Assembly: GCA_050948825.1 (NCBI GenBank) | Contig: JBMNEO010000005.1 | Span: 132,221 to 196,220 of the forward strand | Origin: DUQX01 sp050948825 | GTDB taxonomy: Bacteria > Bacillota > Dethiobacteria > DTU022 > UBA8154 | Length of the DNA stretch: 64,000 nucleotides | Direction: 5' to 3' | Part shown: one piece after another, positions 56,744 to 64,000 of the stretch | Numbering within the stretch: position 1 is the stretch's first letter | Layout of the letters: the number at the start of each line of letters is the position of its first letter | Notes under the pieces: model-generated | Told to the model about the DNA's origin: nothing | The model's database searches: none | Seen by the model: only the letters and a program-made list of their open reading frames with translations | Program-made: the position numbers and the translations under genes

Positions 56744-57982
56744 TTAAAAATTTTGCGTTAATTGCGGTTTCATATTATCCCTGGAAACTGTTAATCCCTG
56801 GCAAAGACCAAGAAGTGCCCAGAACAGCGGGTATACGGTGATTACATCCACAAGAAAAAACCCCCTGGTCATGTACATAGTAACCATCAGAAAAAAAGCC
56901 AGATCCTGCGGCTTGCTCCTGTCTGTTTTACGGAGAACCGAAAATAGAAACCATAAATATGCTAGAAGGGCAGGTATCCCCATGGTTACTGCAATTTCGA
57001 GATAAATATTGTGTGCCTTATGCGCAGCGCGGGCGCCCTCCCCAAATCTTGCCGCAAATTTTTCCGGTGAAACATAGTAAAAAGTATCCGCCCCGCTGCC
57101 CAGAAAAACCGATTCCGGCAGCGCTTTTACACCCTCCTGCCAGAGCAGGGATCTGGCACTGCCGCCTTCAGGATCACCGGCAAGAGTCATTTCCGCTTCA
57201 CCGAAAAAAGTTCCCATCTGTCTCAGTATTCGCCAGTTGTATAAAGGCATTAACAGCACAGTAACAATCAGCATAACTGCAAGCAAAGCAGATACCTTTT
57301 TCCTATCCCTACAGCAGATAATTAACAGTAAAACTCCCGGAACCAACCCGACCCAGGCTGAGCGGCAGAGAGTCGTCAACAGCGTTCCGTAAACAAGACT
57401 CAAAATCATAATTGAGCGGAAATTAATGCCCTGTATAAAGCGCAGGGCAGCAAAAGGAAACGCCATTAATAGGAAGGTTCCAAGGTCATTTGAGTTATAA
57501 ATAGTCGAAGCACTTTTTGTTGATTTAAAAATATCTGCTCCCAGTGGCAGAAGATTAAAGCCCAGGTACTGCAGCAGGCCAATCAGGGCAATTAGAGCGA
57601 CCGATAAAAGCCATATATCAATAATTTTATCGGTCTGTACAGGAAAATTTAAAGCCGTACTATAAGCAAAAACAAATAATATAGCAAAAAAAATATAAGT
57701 TATAAAACCGGTCAGGTAACCCGGTGACCCCAGCCAGGCTTCCCTGGTATATTCTGAAAAACAAGAGGAAATAAATACTAATAGAAGAAAAAGCCCCAGG
57801 GGTATGTAGCTATTGTTATAAACAGATGACTTTTCTTTAAAGATGACAAATAAGGCCAGTATGCTTATTGCCGCCAGCGCCGCCCAGCGAGGAAAGACAT
57901 ACGGTACTGCTATCAGCGGATAAATCGCCAGTATCGTTACAAGAACAGGAATCCGGAGTTTTAAACTATTGTGTGCACCCAT
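56744..57982 (-). CDS. O-antigen ligase / Wzy_C family membrane protein
   Basis: This 412-aa polytopic protein (10-12 hydrophobic segments) has the Wzy_C-type central loop. The GSARSLLWQEGVKALPESVF stretch is followed by GSGADTFYYVSPEKFA and the conserved His-containing AAHKAHNIYLEIAVTMGIPA. The family includes O-antigen ligases and pilin O-oligosaccharyltransferases (PglL, TfpO). As the first gene of the pilus operon, pilin glycosylation is a reasonable inference. A cell-surface polymer ligase is the alternative. I use ATG 57982 with GGGGTG upstream. Confidence 0.85.
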   Translation of the reverse strand: MGAHNSLKLRIPVLVTILAIYPLIAVPYVFPRWAALAAISILALFVIFKEKSSVYNNSYIPLGLFLLLVFISSCFSEYTREAWLGSPGYLTGFITYIFFAILFVFAYSTALNFPVQTDKIIDIWLLSVALIALIGLLQYLGFNLLPLGADIFKSTKSASTIYNSNDLGTFLLMAFPFAALRFIQGINFRSIMILSLVYGTLLTTLCRSAWVGLVPGVLLLIICCRDRKKVSALLAVMLIVTVLLMPLYNWRILRQMGTFFGEAEMTLAGDPEGGSARSLLWQEGVKALPESVFLGSGADTFYYVSPEKFAARFGEGARAAHKAHNIYLEIAVTMGIPALLAYLWFLFSVLRKTDRSKPQDLAFFLMVTMYMTRGFFLVDVITVYPLFWALLGLCQGLTVSRDNMKPQLTQNF

Positions 57983-58232
57983 AATATACACCCCAATCTG
58001 CGTTGAACACGCGTTCAATAATCCCCAATCCGGCAAATTCTATTAAATATTTCCATATTAACTCCTGTTTCTCCTTTAAAATAGAAAAAACAGCTATTTA
58101 ATTAACACATAATAATAATACTTGCAACATTTTTTTAACCTGGGAACCTTTGCTCCGCAAAATGGCAAAGTTTATGGCAATAATAAGAGTTAATACATAT
58201 TATAAAAATAAACATTTTACTTGAGGTGCAGT

Positions 58233-58448
58233 ATGCAAACATTAGAACGTATTATCATAACCAGGGATCTTGAATTTAACCTGCAAAAGGACGGATCGGA
58301 AAAAGTAACTTCACTGCTAGGGGCAGTAAAAAAAGCTCTTGATGAAATAAAAAAAGAAAACCCCTTCCTGACTGAATTAAATATTTCAGAGCTTTCTTTT
58401 CTGGCCGGGAAAAACGGCGATATCAGACTCAAAGTATATTTTGAGTAA
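58233..58448 (+). CDS. Small hypothetical protein, only plus-strand gene
   Basis: This 71-aa ORF is the only convincing gene on the plus strand. ATG at 58233 is four bases behind TTGAGGTG. The product (MQTLERIIITRDLEFNLQKD at the start, ISELSFLAGKNGDIRLKVYF at the end) has an alternating charged and hydrophobic pattern suggesting a small alpha/beta fold, with a central helix. I do not recognise a family. It diverges from the pilus operon across 250 bases and converges on yqeG. A minus-strand frame over the same bases lacks a ribosome site. Confidence 0.65.
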   Translation: MQTLERIIITRDLEFNLQKDGSEKVTSLLGAVKKALDEIKKENPFLTELNISELSFLAGKNGDIRLKVYFE

Positions 58449-58560
58449 CCGCTAAACCTTTACTTTAATCTTTCCCTTTCCCTTTACCATTATCTTTATC
58501 TTTAACTGATCTTTACCATTATTCTAAGTCCCGCCTGGTCCCTTCTGCCTCCCTATTTTC

Positions 58561-59067
58561 CTACTTCAGGTGTCCTTTGCGCCTTAAACCAAAAAGCACC
58601 ACCTTTTCTATTTTCCGTACACACATTGTACCGATATATTCCCGTTTATTTAATGGATGCACAAGAATAGTATGAAGGCCCAGGCGATTCCCCCCAAGGA
58701 TATCCGTAAAAACCTGGTCACCGATTACGGCTACCTGTGAGGTCTTAAGCCCCATCATCTTTATTGCCTTGCGAAAGGTCCTCCTTCGAGGTTTAACGGC
58801 CTTCCAAAAAGCCGGCACCCCAAAGACCTTTGTTATTTCCTCACGCCGCCGGGCATTATTGTTTGAAACAATACAGGCTTGAAAACCGGATTTTTTCACT
58901 TCCTCTATCCACTTGACAACCTCCGGAAACACGGCATCATCGTTCCAGGGAACAAGAGTATTGTCGAGATCCATGATAATCCCTTTAATACCCTTTTCCT
59001 TCAGGTTATTTAAATCGATCTGATGAATATTCTGCACATATTGCTTCGGGCATAAATATCTCCACAT
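58561..59067 (-). CDS. yqeG: YqeG family HAD phosphatase
   Basis: This 168-aa HAD superfamily IIIA phosphatase of the YqeG type begins MWRYLCPKQYVQNIHQIDL. Motif I is GIIMDLDNTLVPW with the nucleophile Asp, motif II is ACIVSNNNARRREEI, and the motif III/IV region has KPRRRTFRKAIKMMG and VAVIGDQVFTDILGGNRLG. The physiological substrate is unknown, though homologues include a phosphatidylglycerophosphate phosphatase (GEP4). The ATG at 59067 lies 6 bases behind GGGAGCG. Confidence 0.93.
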   Translation of the reverse strand: MWRYLCPKQYVQNIHQIDLNNLKEKGIKGIIMDLDNTLVPWNDDAVFPEVVKWIEEVKKSGFQACIVSNNNARRREEITKVFGVPAFWKAVKPRRRTFRKAIKMMGLKTSQVAVIGDQVFTDILGGNRLGLHTILVHPLNKREYIGTMCVRKIEKVVLFGLRRKGHLK

Positions 59068-59190
59068 TCTTAACGCTCCCTGATGTATTATAACCAATAC
59101 TGCTTTTCAGCAACCAGTATAACATGTTAATTTACATTTTAACAGGGAGCCTAAATTTTATTCGTTTTTTATTCTACAAATCTCATTTAC

Positions 59191-59230
59191 ACTATCTACA
59201 TTATCTACACTATCTACACTATCTACACTA
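59191..59230. repeat. 9-bp tandem repeat between sigK and yqeG
   Basis: Four and a half units of ACTATCTAC occur, at 59191, 59200 (one change, ATTATCTAC), 59209, 59218 and a partial at 59227. The array lies 60 bases downstream of the sigK stop in an AT-rich gap. Confidence 0.9.
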
Positions 59231-59287
59231 TAAATGAAAATTCTTCATATATACGATAGCCCCTCGCGCGATAATTCCTTATTTTTC

Positions 59288-59989
59288 TTACAGACTGTTA
59301 TTCATTTGAAATTCTTCAGCGATTTTATATAGAATTTTTTTCTCTATCCTGGAGACATAAGAGCGGGAGATGCCGAGCTCTTTGGCCACATCCCGCTGCG
59401 TATAACGTCTTTTCCCTTCCAGTCCATAGCGCATAATCAGAACTTTGCGCTCACGTGCCTTTAATTTTTTGATCACCCTTTTCAGCTTTTCGTTCAATAA
59501 AATCAGTTCTACCTCATCGAGCACTTCTTCCGGGTTACTGCCCAGCACATCCTCCAGGCAGATTTCGTTGCCATCCTTATCGATTCCGATAGGCTCGTTG
59601 ATTGAAATTTCCTGTTTATTTTTCTTACTGGCCCTGATATGCATCAATATCTCATTTTCCACACATTTGGCAGCATATGTGGCCAGCCTGGCGCCTTTGG
59701 TGCTTTCAAACGTATTGATGGCTTTAATTAAGCCGATAGTGCCGATGGAAATGAGATCCTCCTTATCCTCCCCCGTATTCTCGAACTTTTTTACCACATG
59801 GGCGACAAGGCGCAAATTTCGCTCTATTAGGGTCTGCCTGGCATCCTCGTTACCCTGACTCAGGAGTATCAAATAATACTTTTCTTCTTCTGGAGAAAGC
59901 GGCTGAGGAAAAGAATCATTGGTGATATAAGAAACGAGCAGCATAATACCCTTGAGCACCAGGGCTAAAGTTGCCAGTACAGCAAACAT
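59288..59989 (-). CDS. sigK: RNA polymerase sporulation sigma factor SigK (pro-protein)
   Basis: Sigma-K directs late mother-cell gene expression after removal of its pro-sequence by SpoIVFB. The 233-aa product has the hydrophobic pro-region MFAVLATLALVLKGIMLLVS and the junction NDSFPQPLSPEEEKYY. Region 2 is LRLVAHVVKKFENTGEDKED with LISIGTIGLIKAINTFEST, and region 4 has RERKVLIMRYGLEGKRRYTQ and VAKELGISRSYVSRIEKKI. The coding sequence is uninterrupted: no skin-type element splits it. Two other in-frame starts lie 9 and 27 bases upstream; the choice does not affect identity. Confidence 0.96.
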   Translation of the reverse strand: MFAVLATLALVLKGIMLLVSYITNDSFPQPLSPEEEKYYLILLSQGNEDARQTLIERNLRLVAHVVKKFENTGEDKEDLISIGTIGLIKAINTFESTKGARLATYAAKCVENEILMHIRASKKNKQEISINEPIGIDKDGNEICLEDVLGSNPEEVLDEVELILLNEKLKRVIKKLKARERKVLIMRYGLEGKRRYTQRDVAKELGISRSYVSRIEKKILYKIAEEFQMNNSL

Positions 59990-60092
59990 CCCTTTCATCC
60001 CACCTTTTAAAATCACTGTTTAAGTATATGGGAATGAAAGGGAATTAGTGCGTGTCTATGCTAAAAAAAATTAAAAACCCTAAAGACCCCAG

Positions 60093-60170
60093 GGCTCAAA
60101 GACCAAAGGCTCAAAGACCCAAAGGCGCAAAGGCTCAAAAGCTCAAATATTTAAAGGTTAAAGGTTTAAA
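60093..60170. repeat. Degenerate short tandem repeat upstream of sigK
   Basis: GGCTCAAAGACCAAA (60093-60107) and GGCTCAAAGACCCAAA (60108-60123) are followed by shortened variants GGCGCAAA, GGCTCAAAA and GGTTAAAGGTTTAAAGAC. The stretch lies between the radical SAM gene stop and sigK and has no other visible feature. Confidence 0.85.
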
Positions 60171-60198
60171 GACTTCTCTATTAAACAATTCACCTAAA

Positions 60199-61074
60199 CT
60201 AGAGCCCCCGCAGGTATTCCGGCCTCAGCCTGGATGAATCACCGCTATGGAGCACAGAACCCAGGGCTTGCAGCAAATGCCCTTTATCCCTCGGGAGAGT
60301 TCCTTTCAGCGGCAGATAATTAGAAGCGTGGTTGCAGCGGAAGACACAGTTTGTCAGCTCCAGAGGTTTAAGCATCATCTCAATTTCAGCGAGGATCTCC
60401 AGCGGCTCCGGAAGCACGAACTTACCTTTTTCAACCGCCCTGGCCAGAGGCGTTCCTTCGCAAACCATAAGCGTCAGTAGCCCCAGATAATCGGGATCGA
60501 TCTCGTTGAGGATCGTGGCTGTATCATAAGCATGTTCGGCCATCTTTTCCCTCCCGCCAAGTCCGTTAATGACGGTAGCAGAAAGGATAATGCCGGCAGC
60601 TTTGGCCTTTCTGCCCGCTTCAATTACCTGCTCCCTGGTGGCGCCTTTGCGAATCCAGGCCAGAAGCTCCTCATTTCCCGTTTCCACCCCCAGGTATACG
60701 ATCTGCAGCCCCGCTTCCCTTAAGCTGACAAGCTCCTCATGTGTCTTGTGGAGAAGATTCTGTGGAGATCCATAAATACCGACCCGCTCCAGGTAAGGGA
60801 AAGAACCGTAAAGCGCATCCAGTATCGTCAGTAATTTTGCAGTATCCATTACCAGGGCATCCCCATCGGCCAGGAAAACCCGCCTGACCCCCCTGTACTG
60901 TGCAGATGCAAACTCAATGTCTTCCAGTATTTCGTCCATTTTTCGCTCGCGGAATTTTTTAGTCAAAAAAGAAACACAGAAGATGCAGCGGTTATGCGAG
61001 CACCCGATGGTTACCTGCAGTATCAGGCTTCCTGCTTCGCTGGGAGGGCGATAAATAGCTCCTTCATATCGCAT
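60199..61074 (-). CDS. Radical SAM protein
   Basis: This 291-aa radical SAM enzyme has a cluster-binding motif IGCSHNRCIFC (Cys25, Cys30, Cys33; CxxxxCxxC spacing) and a TIM-barrel layout with VFLADGDALVMDT. Other segments are ERVGIYGSPQNLLHKTHEEL, LQIVYLGVETGNEELLAWI and the conserved SATVINGLGGREKMAEHA. The family is often annotated only as a B12-independent radical SAM protein. The substrate is unknown and no partner gene is adjacent. The ATG is at 61074. Confidence 0.88.
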   Translation of the reverse strand: MRYEGAIYRPPSEAGSLILQVTIGCSHNRCIFCVSFLTKKFRERKMDEILEDIEFASAQYRGVRRVFLADGDALVMDTAKLLTILDALYGSFPYLERVGIYGSPQNLLHKTHEELVSLREAGLQIVYLGVETGNEELLAWIRKGATREQVIEAGRKAKAAGIILSATVINGLGGREKMAEHAYDTATILNEIDPDYLGLLTLMVCEGTPLARAVEKGKFVLPEPLEILAEIEMMLKPLELTNCVFRCNHASNYLPLKGTLPRDKGHLLQALGSVLHSGDSSRLRPEYLRGL

Positions 61075-61262
61075 CAGAAAAACCCCCTTCTATAATAATT
61101 GGTAATAATTAGTCCCTATTGTTTAATAAAGTTAAATAAGTAAACAGTTAAGCATTTAATTATCTGATACCCTTATATAAACTAAACCGTTTCAAGCCGG
61201 ACCGTTACTTATTATTATATCATACCACGTCATCTATGTTCATCCGGATTCATCCGGATGAT

Positions 61263-64000
61263 TCATCCAGGGCAATTTTCATCCAGGGATACTACCCTTC
61301 CGCCGTCAAAGAAATAGAGGAATCTCCCCTTGACTTTTACTTTCCAGATCTCTTCCACCGCACGGCTATAAAGATCAAGCTGCAGCCGGTAACGTTCCCT
61401 GAGCGTTTCGACTTCCGCCCCGGAGGTGTTGTCGCTTTTAAAATCGATGAGCAGCACCCCCCCGTCATCCTCCCAGGCCAGGCAGTCGATCACCCCCTGG
61501 ATAAGCACAAGCTCCTTCCCGGGCTGCTTCCCTGCAGCGGGGTAATCGGCATAATCGTGATAGCCGGGGTATACCTCCTCTGCCGGCAGCGCCATGCTAA
61601 AGGGAACCTCGCGCCTTACGCGGTTTGCCCCGAAAACCCTTTTCCCCAGCGGGGTTTCAAAAAATGCGGCGATTCTGCCGGGATCCACGGCTTCCCTCTC
61701 CTGCTCCGTTATCCGTTCCGCGGCAACCATTTCTTCCATCTGGCGGGATATCTCCTCTACCGCAGGAGGACCTGCAGCGCATTCAAAACTGATATACTGC
61801 ATAACTGCATGATATGCCGTTCCCCGTTCGGCGGCCGTAAGGCTGCTCTCTTCCAAAAAGCGCGGGCGTGGCCCGGCATGCGGCCAAAATTTTATCCAGG
61901 GAGCTTCGTCGGCGTCGTCTCCGGGTAGCCCCGCCGCATAAAGCTTTTTTATCTCTGAAACGGAGACCTTGGCATAATGCCCGGACGCTGCCCTGCAGGG
62001 GTAGCTCCATTCCAGATGCCGTTTGACCTCTTCGGACCATTTTCCCCCGCCGGAAACCGGTTCAAGACGGGCAACTTTCTCCCACAGGATTTGCCCTTCC
62101 CCTTCTTCACCGGGACCCGGCTCTTCCCCGGCAATAACATCACGTGAGCTGACAACCCGGACGTTCCACAAGGGCAGCTCTTCCTCCCCGGAACATAATA
62201 CCCCTGCAGGATCTGCAAGCATCTTCCGCAATGTTTCGGAGCACCGGTGGCGCAGCATTGCGGGGCCAATCCAGTCCAGGAAACTTTTAGCCCGCAGGCG
62301 GTAACCGGGTTCAAAAAGCTGCGCCTTGCCCCGGGCGGCTTCTTCCCAGCGCCGCACATCGCCGGGGAGATTACCCGATGTCCCCACCAGAATCAGTTTT
62401 TCCTCAGCGCGTGTCAGCGCCACGTAGAGAATCCGCATCTCCTCCGCCAGCAGTTCCCTGCTCAGGCGCTTTTTCAGTGCCAGCCAGGGGAGCGTAGGAT
62501 AAGATACGCCCAGCCCGGCATCGATGAATCTGGGGCCGAAACCCAGCTCCTTATGCAGGAGGAATCCCTGCCGCAGGTCCTGCAGATTAAATTGCTTGGA
62601 AAGCCCCGCCAGAAAAACGATCGGAAACTCCAGCCCCTTGCTCTTATGCACAGTGATAATGCGTACCACATCTTCCTGTTCGCCCAGTGCCCGTGCAGCA
62701 CCCAGGTCTCCTCCCCGGTCCTGCAGGCGCTCAATAAAGCGCAAAAAGCGGAACAACCCGCGCAGTGAGGTAGCCTCATACTGGCGTGCCCTGTCGTAAA
62801 GCGCACGCAGGTTGGCCTGACGCTGGCCGCCACCCGGCATTCCGCCCACCAGTTCGTAATAACCGGTGTCGCCGTAAATCTGCCAGATCAGCTCCGCCAG
62901 GGAACCCTGACGGGCTTTATCCTGCCAGGTGTAAAGCTGCTTTAAAAAGTAGCTTAGTTTTTCCTGCAGCGGGGAAAAAGACTCGCCGGCACCGCCGCTT
63001 TTACCGTCTCCAGCATCCCCATTTTTAACATCGTAATCGCTTTTGCCAGTCCCGGTGCCGGCGTTGTCACTGCATATTCCGCCGCCGGCATTTTCGTCAT
63101 CAACGCAGCTTTTAAAGTTACGCTCTGTTTTCCGGTTTCCGGTGCAAAATGTGATCCCGCCGGGTTGATCACCCCGGACTCTTTCATCCTTTCCGGTGAC
63201 GTCAAAGGCTTCATCGCCTTCGGAGCTTTTACTGCTTGCGGTATCTTTTTGGGCGTCCCGGCAAAACTCCAGCAGCGCATCGTAAAAGCTTTTCTGCGGG
63301 GCCTTCAAGCGGATGCGGGCCAGATCATCGGCGGAAAGCCCGACAAGGGGCGAGCGCAGCACCGCCGCCAGCGGAATATCCTGAATGGGGTTGTCGATTA
63401 TTTTTAAAAGGGAGAGCATAACTTCTACTTCTACGGCCTCAAAGTAGCCCGTACCCAGATCCGCATAGGCCGGAATACCATAGCGGCGCAGCTCGTCCAT
63501 CACGGGAATCGCCCAGTTGCGGGCGCTGCGCAGCAGGATCACGATATCCCGGTAAGACACCGGGCGCTTTTCCCGAGTATTCCTGTCGTAGATGGAAAAA
63601 GGTTCGCGCTCTCCATCGCCCATTAAGTTCCTGATCCTCTGGGCTATCAGGCGCCCTTCCAGGGACGCTCTTTCCCACTCTTCTTCCGCCGACGCCTGCT
63701 CCGTCAGCGTCAGCTCCTCTTCTCCTGCAGCTTCGGGTCCGTCACCGACAACGGCAGTGGTAGTGATACCGGCACCGGAAAAAGCTGCATCCATCGCGCC
63801 TGCACCCCCTCTTGCACCCTCTCCTGCGCCCTCTAAAAATACTTTATCCCCGCTACCCGGTGCACGTTCCCCGTCACCTGGGGTGCCGCCTCCTACACCC
63901 GGACCCGGTGTGCCATCTCCTTCACCCGGGGCACCGGAGCGGTCTATGAGCAGAAGTTCCAGGGCGTAAGGGTTTTCTCCATCTTCAGGGGACGGTTCCG
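61263..64000 (-). CDS. addA: ATP-dependent helicase/nuclease subunit A, C-terminal part (cut by window edge)
   Basis: AddA is the UvrD-like helicase and nuclease subunit of AddAB, which processes double-strand breaks. The visible C-terminal 912 codons include AAVLRSPLVGLSADDL and helicase motif V VVRIITVHKSKGLEFPIVFL. Motif VI is EEMRILYVALTRAEEKLIL, and the nuclease domain has ERGTAYHAVMQYI, catalytic LLIDFKSDN and RYRLQLDLYSRAVEE. The frame is open to base 64000, so the start lies outside. Two long low-complexity Gly/Asp/Pro/Ser insertions (about 63680-63945 and 62979-63251) are atypical. GC content is visibly higher than in the rest of the window. Confidence 0.93.
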   Translation of the reverse strand, partial: EPSPEDGENPYALELLLIDRSGAPGEGDGTPGPGVGGGTPGDGERAPGSGDKVFLEGAGEGARGGAGAMDAAFSGAGITTTAVVGDGPEAAGEEELTLTEQASAEEEWERASLEGRLIAQRIRNLMGDGEREPFSIYDRNTREKRPVSYRDIVILLRSARNWAIPVMDELRRYGIPAYADLGTGYFEAVEVEVMLSLLKIIDNPIQDIPLAAVLRSPLVGLSADDLARIRLKAPQKSFYDALLEFCRDAQKDTASSKSSEGDEAFDVTGKDERVRGDQPGGITFCTGNRKTERNFKSCVDDENAGGGICSDNAGTGTGKSDYDVKNGDAGDGKSGGAGESFSPLQEKLSYFLKQLYTWQDKARQGSLAELIWQIYGDTGYYELVGGMPGGGQRQANLRALYDRARQYEATSLRGLFRFLRFIERLQDRGGDLGAARALGEQEDVVRIITVHKSKGLEFPIVFLAGLSKQFNLQDLRQGFLLHKELGFGPRFIDAGLGVSYPTLPWLALKKRLSRELLAEEMRILYVALTRAEEKLILVGTSGNLPGDVRRWEEAARGKAQLFEPGYRLRAKSFLDWIGPAMLRHRCSETLRKMLADPAGVLCSGEEELPLWNVRVVSSRDVIAGEEPGPGEEGEGQILWEKVARLEPVSGGGKWSEEVKRHLEWSYPCRAASGHYAKVSVSEIKKLYAAGLPGDDADEAPWIKFWPHAGPRPRFLEESSLTAAERGTAYHAVMQYISFECAAGPPAVEEISRQMEEMVAAERITEQEREAVDPGRIAAFFETPLGKRVFGANRVRREVPFSMALPAEEVYPGYHDYADYPAAGKQPGKELVLIQGVIDCLAWEDDGGVLLIDFKSDNTSGAEVETLRERYRLQLDLYSRAVEEIWKVKVKGRFLYFFDGGRVVSLDENCPG

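Noticed and set aside
58217..58432. 71-codon minus-strand frame
   Set aside because: It lacks a Shine-Dalgarno sequence, while the plus-strand frame over the same bases has GAGGTG before an ATG.
59288..59989. skin-type element interrupting sigK
   Set aside because: The coding sequence is continuous from pro-region to region 4.
60052..60237. 61-codon plus-strand Lys/Arg/Pro-rich frame
   Set aside because: It is produced by the degenerate GGCTCAAAGACC repeat, has no ribosome site and overlaps the radical SAM stop.
63986..64000. REP-like core CAGGGGACGGTTC at the window end
   Set aside because: It lacks the GCGACA end, lies in addA coding sequence and is cut by the edge, so it cannot be distinguished from chance.

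Overview
The window looks like chromosomal DNA of an anaerobic, endospore-forming member of the Firmicutes (class Clostridia in the broad sense, Peptococcaceae/Desulfotomaculum-like). The basis is gene content and order: spoVA, spoIIA-sigF, spoIIM, spo0A-spoIVB, the complete spoIIIA operon and sigK lie among scpAB, xerD, recN, dxs, ispA, xseAB, nusB, asp23-amaP and efp, together with a flavin-bifurcating NfnAB pair. Every gene but one (a 71-aa ORF at 58233) is on the minus strand, so transcription runs from high to low coordinates. Strong Shine-Dalgarno sequences and frequent TTG/GTG starts are typical of the phylum.

Layout, low to high coordinate: (1) 0-5 kb: DUF2953 (cut by the edge), scpB, scpA, trpS, an M50 site-2 protease and a CCA-adding-type enzyme, then a gap with a 21-bp tandem repeat. 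(2) 5.2-12.2 kb: forespore operons spoVAC-AD-AE-AF, dodecin, a small membrane ORF, sigF, spoIIAB, spoIIAA (with a near-consensus sigma-H promoter) and dacF. (3) 12.3-24 kb: pdp, a frameshifted deoB, xerD, spoIIM, DUF3866, an MraY-like transferase, a GT2, steB, steA, spo0A (sigma-H promoter plus 0A box) and spoIVB. (4) 24-35 kb: recN, nadK, tlyA, dxs, oapA, the large OLE noncoding RNA, ispA, xseB, xseA, a degenerate FolD paralogue and canonical folD. (5) 35-47 kb: nfnB-nfnA, nusB, DUF2273, amaP, asp23, spoIIIAH to spoIIIAA, a CD1247-type zinc-ribbon protein, efp and pepP. (6) 47-58 kb: a type IV pilus-like operon (Wzy_C ligase, PilN, PilO, PilD, PilB, PilC, pilin, three minor pilins, PilM, GspH/FimT). 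(7) 58-64 kb: a lone plus-strand ORF, yqeG, sigK, a radical SAM protein and addA (cut by the edge).

The sporulation genes cover most of the compartment relay. Spo0A starts the programme. SpoIIAA/SpoIIAB/SigF act in the forespore and SpoIVB signals back. SpoIIM and SpoIIIAA-AH act at the engulfing membranes, SigK acts late in the mother cell, and SpoVA moves dipicolinate.

The most notable observations are these. An intact OLE RNA-oapA locus sits between ispA and dxs, with a 13-bp closing stem directly visible. Three genes (spoVAC, deoB, spoIIIAE) appear to start at AUU behind good ribosome binding sites. A 29-bp palindromic REP-like repeat has no stop codon in any of its six reading frames; copies lie inside the leader of a pseudopilin gene, inside a small membrane-protein gene and at the pilB/pilC junction. 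A FolD paralogue has lost three of four catalytic residues. Several short-period tandem repeats occupy intergenic gaps.
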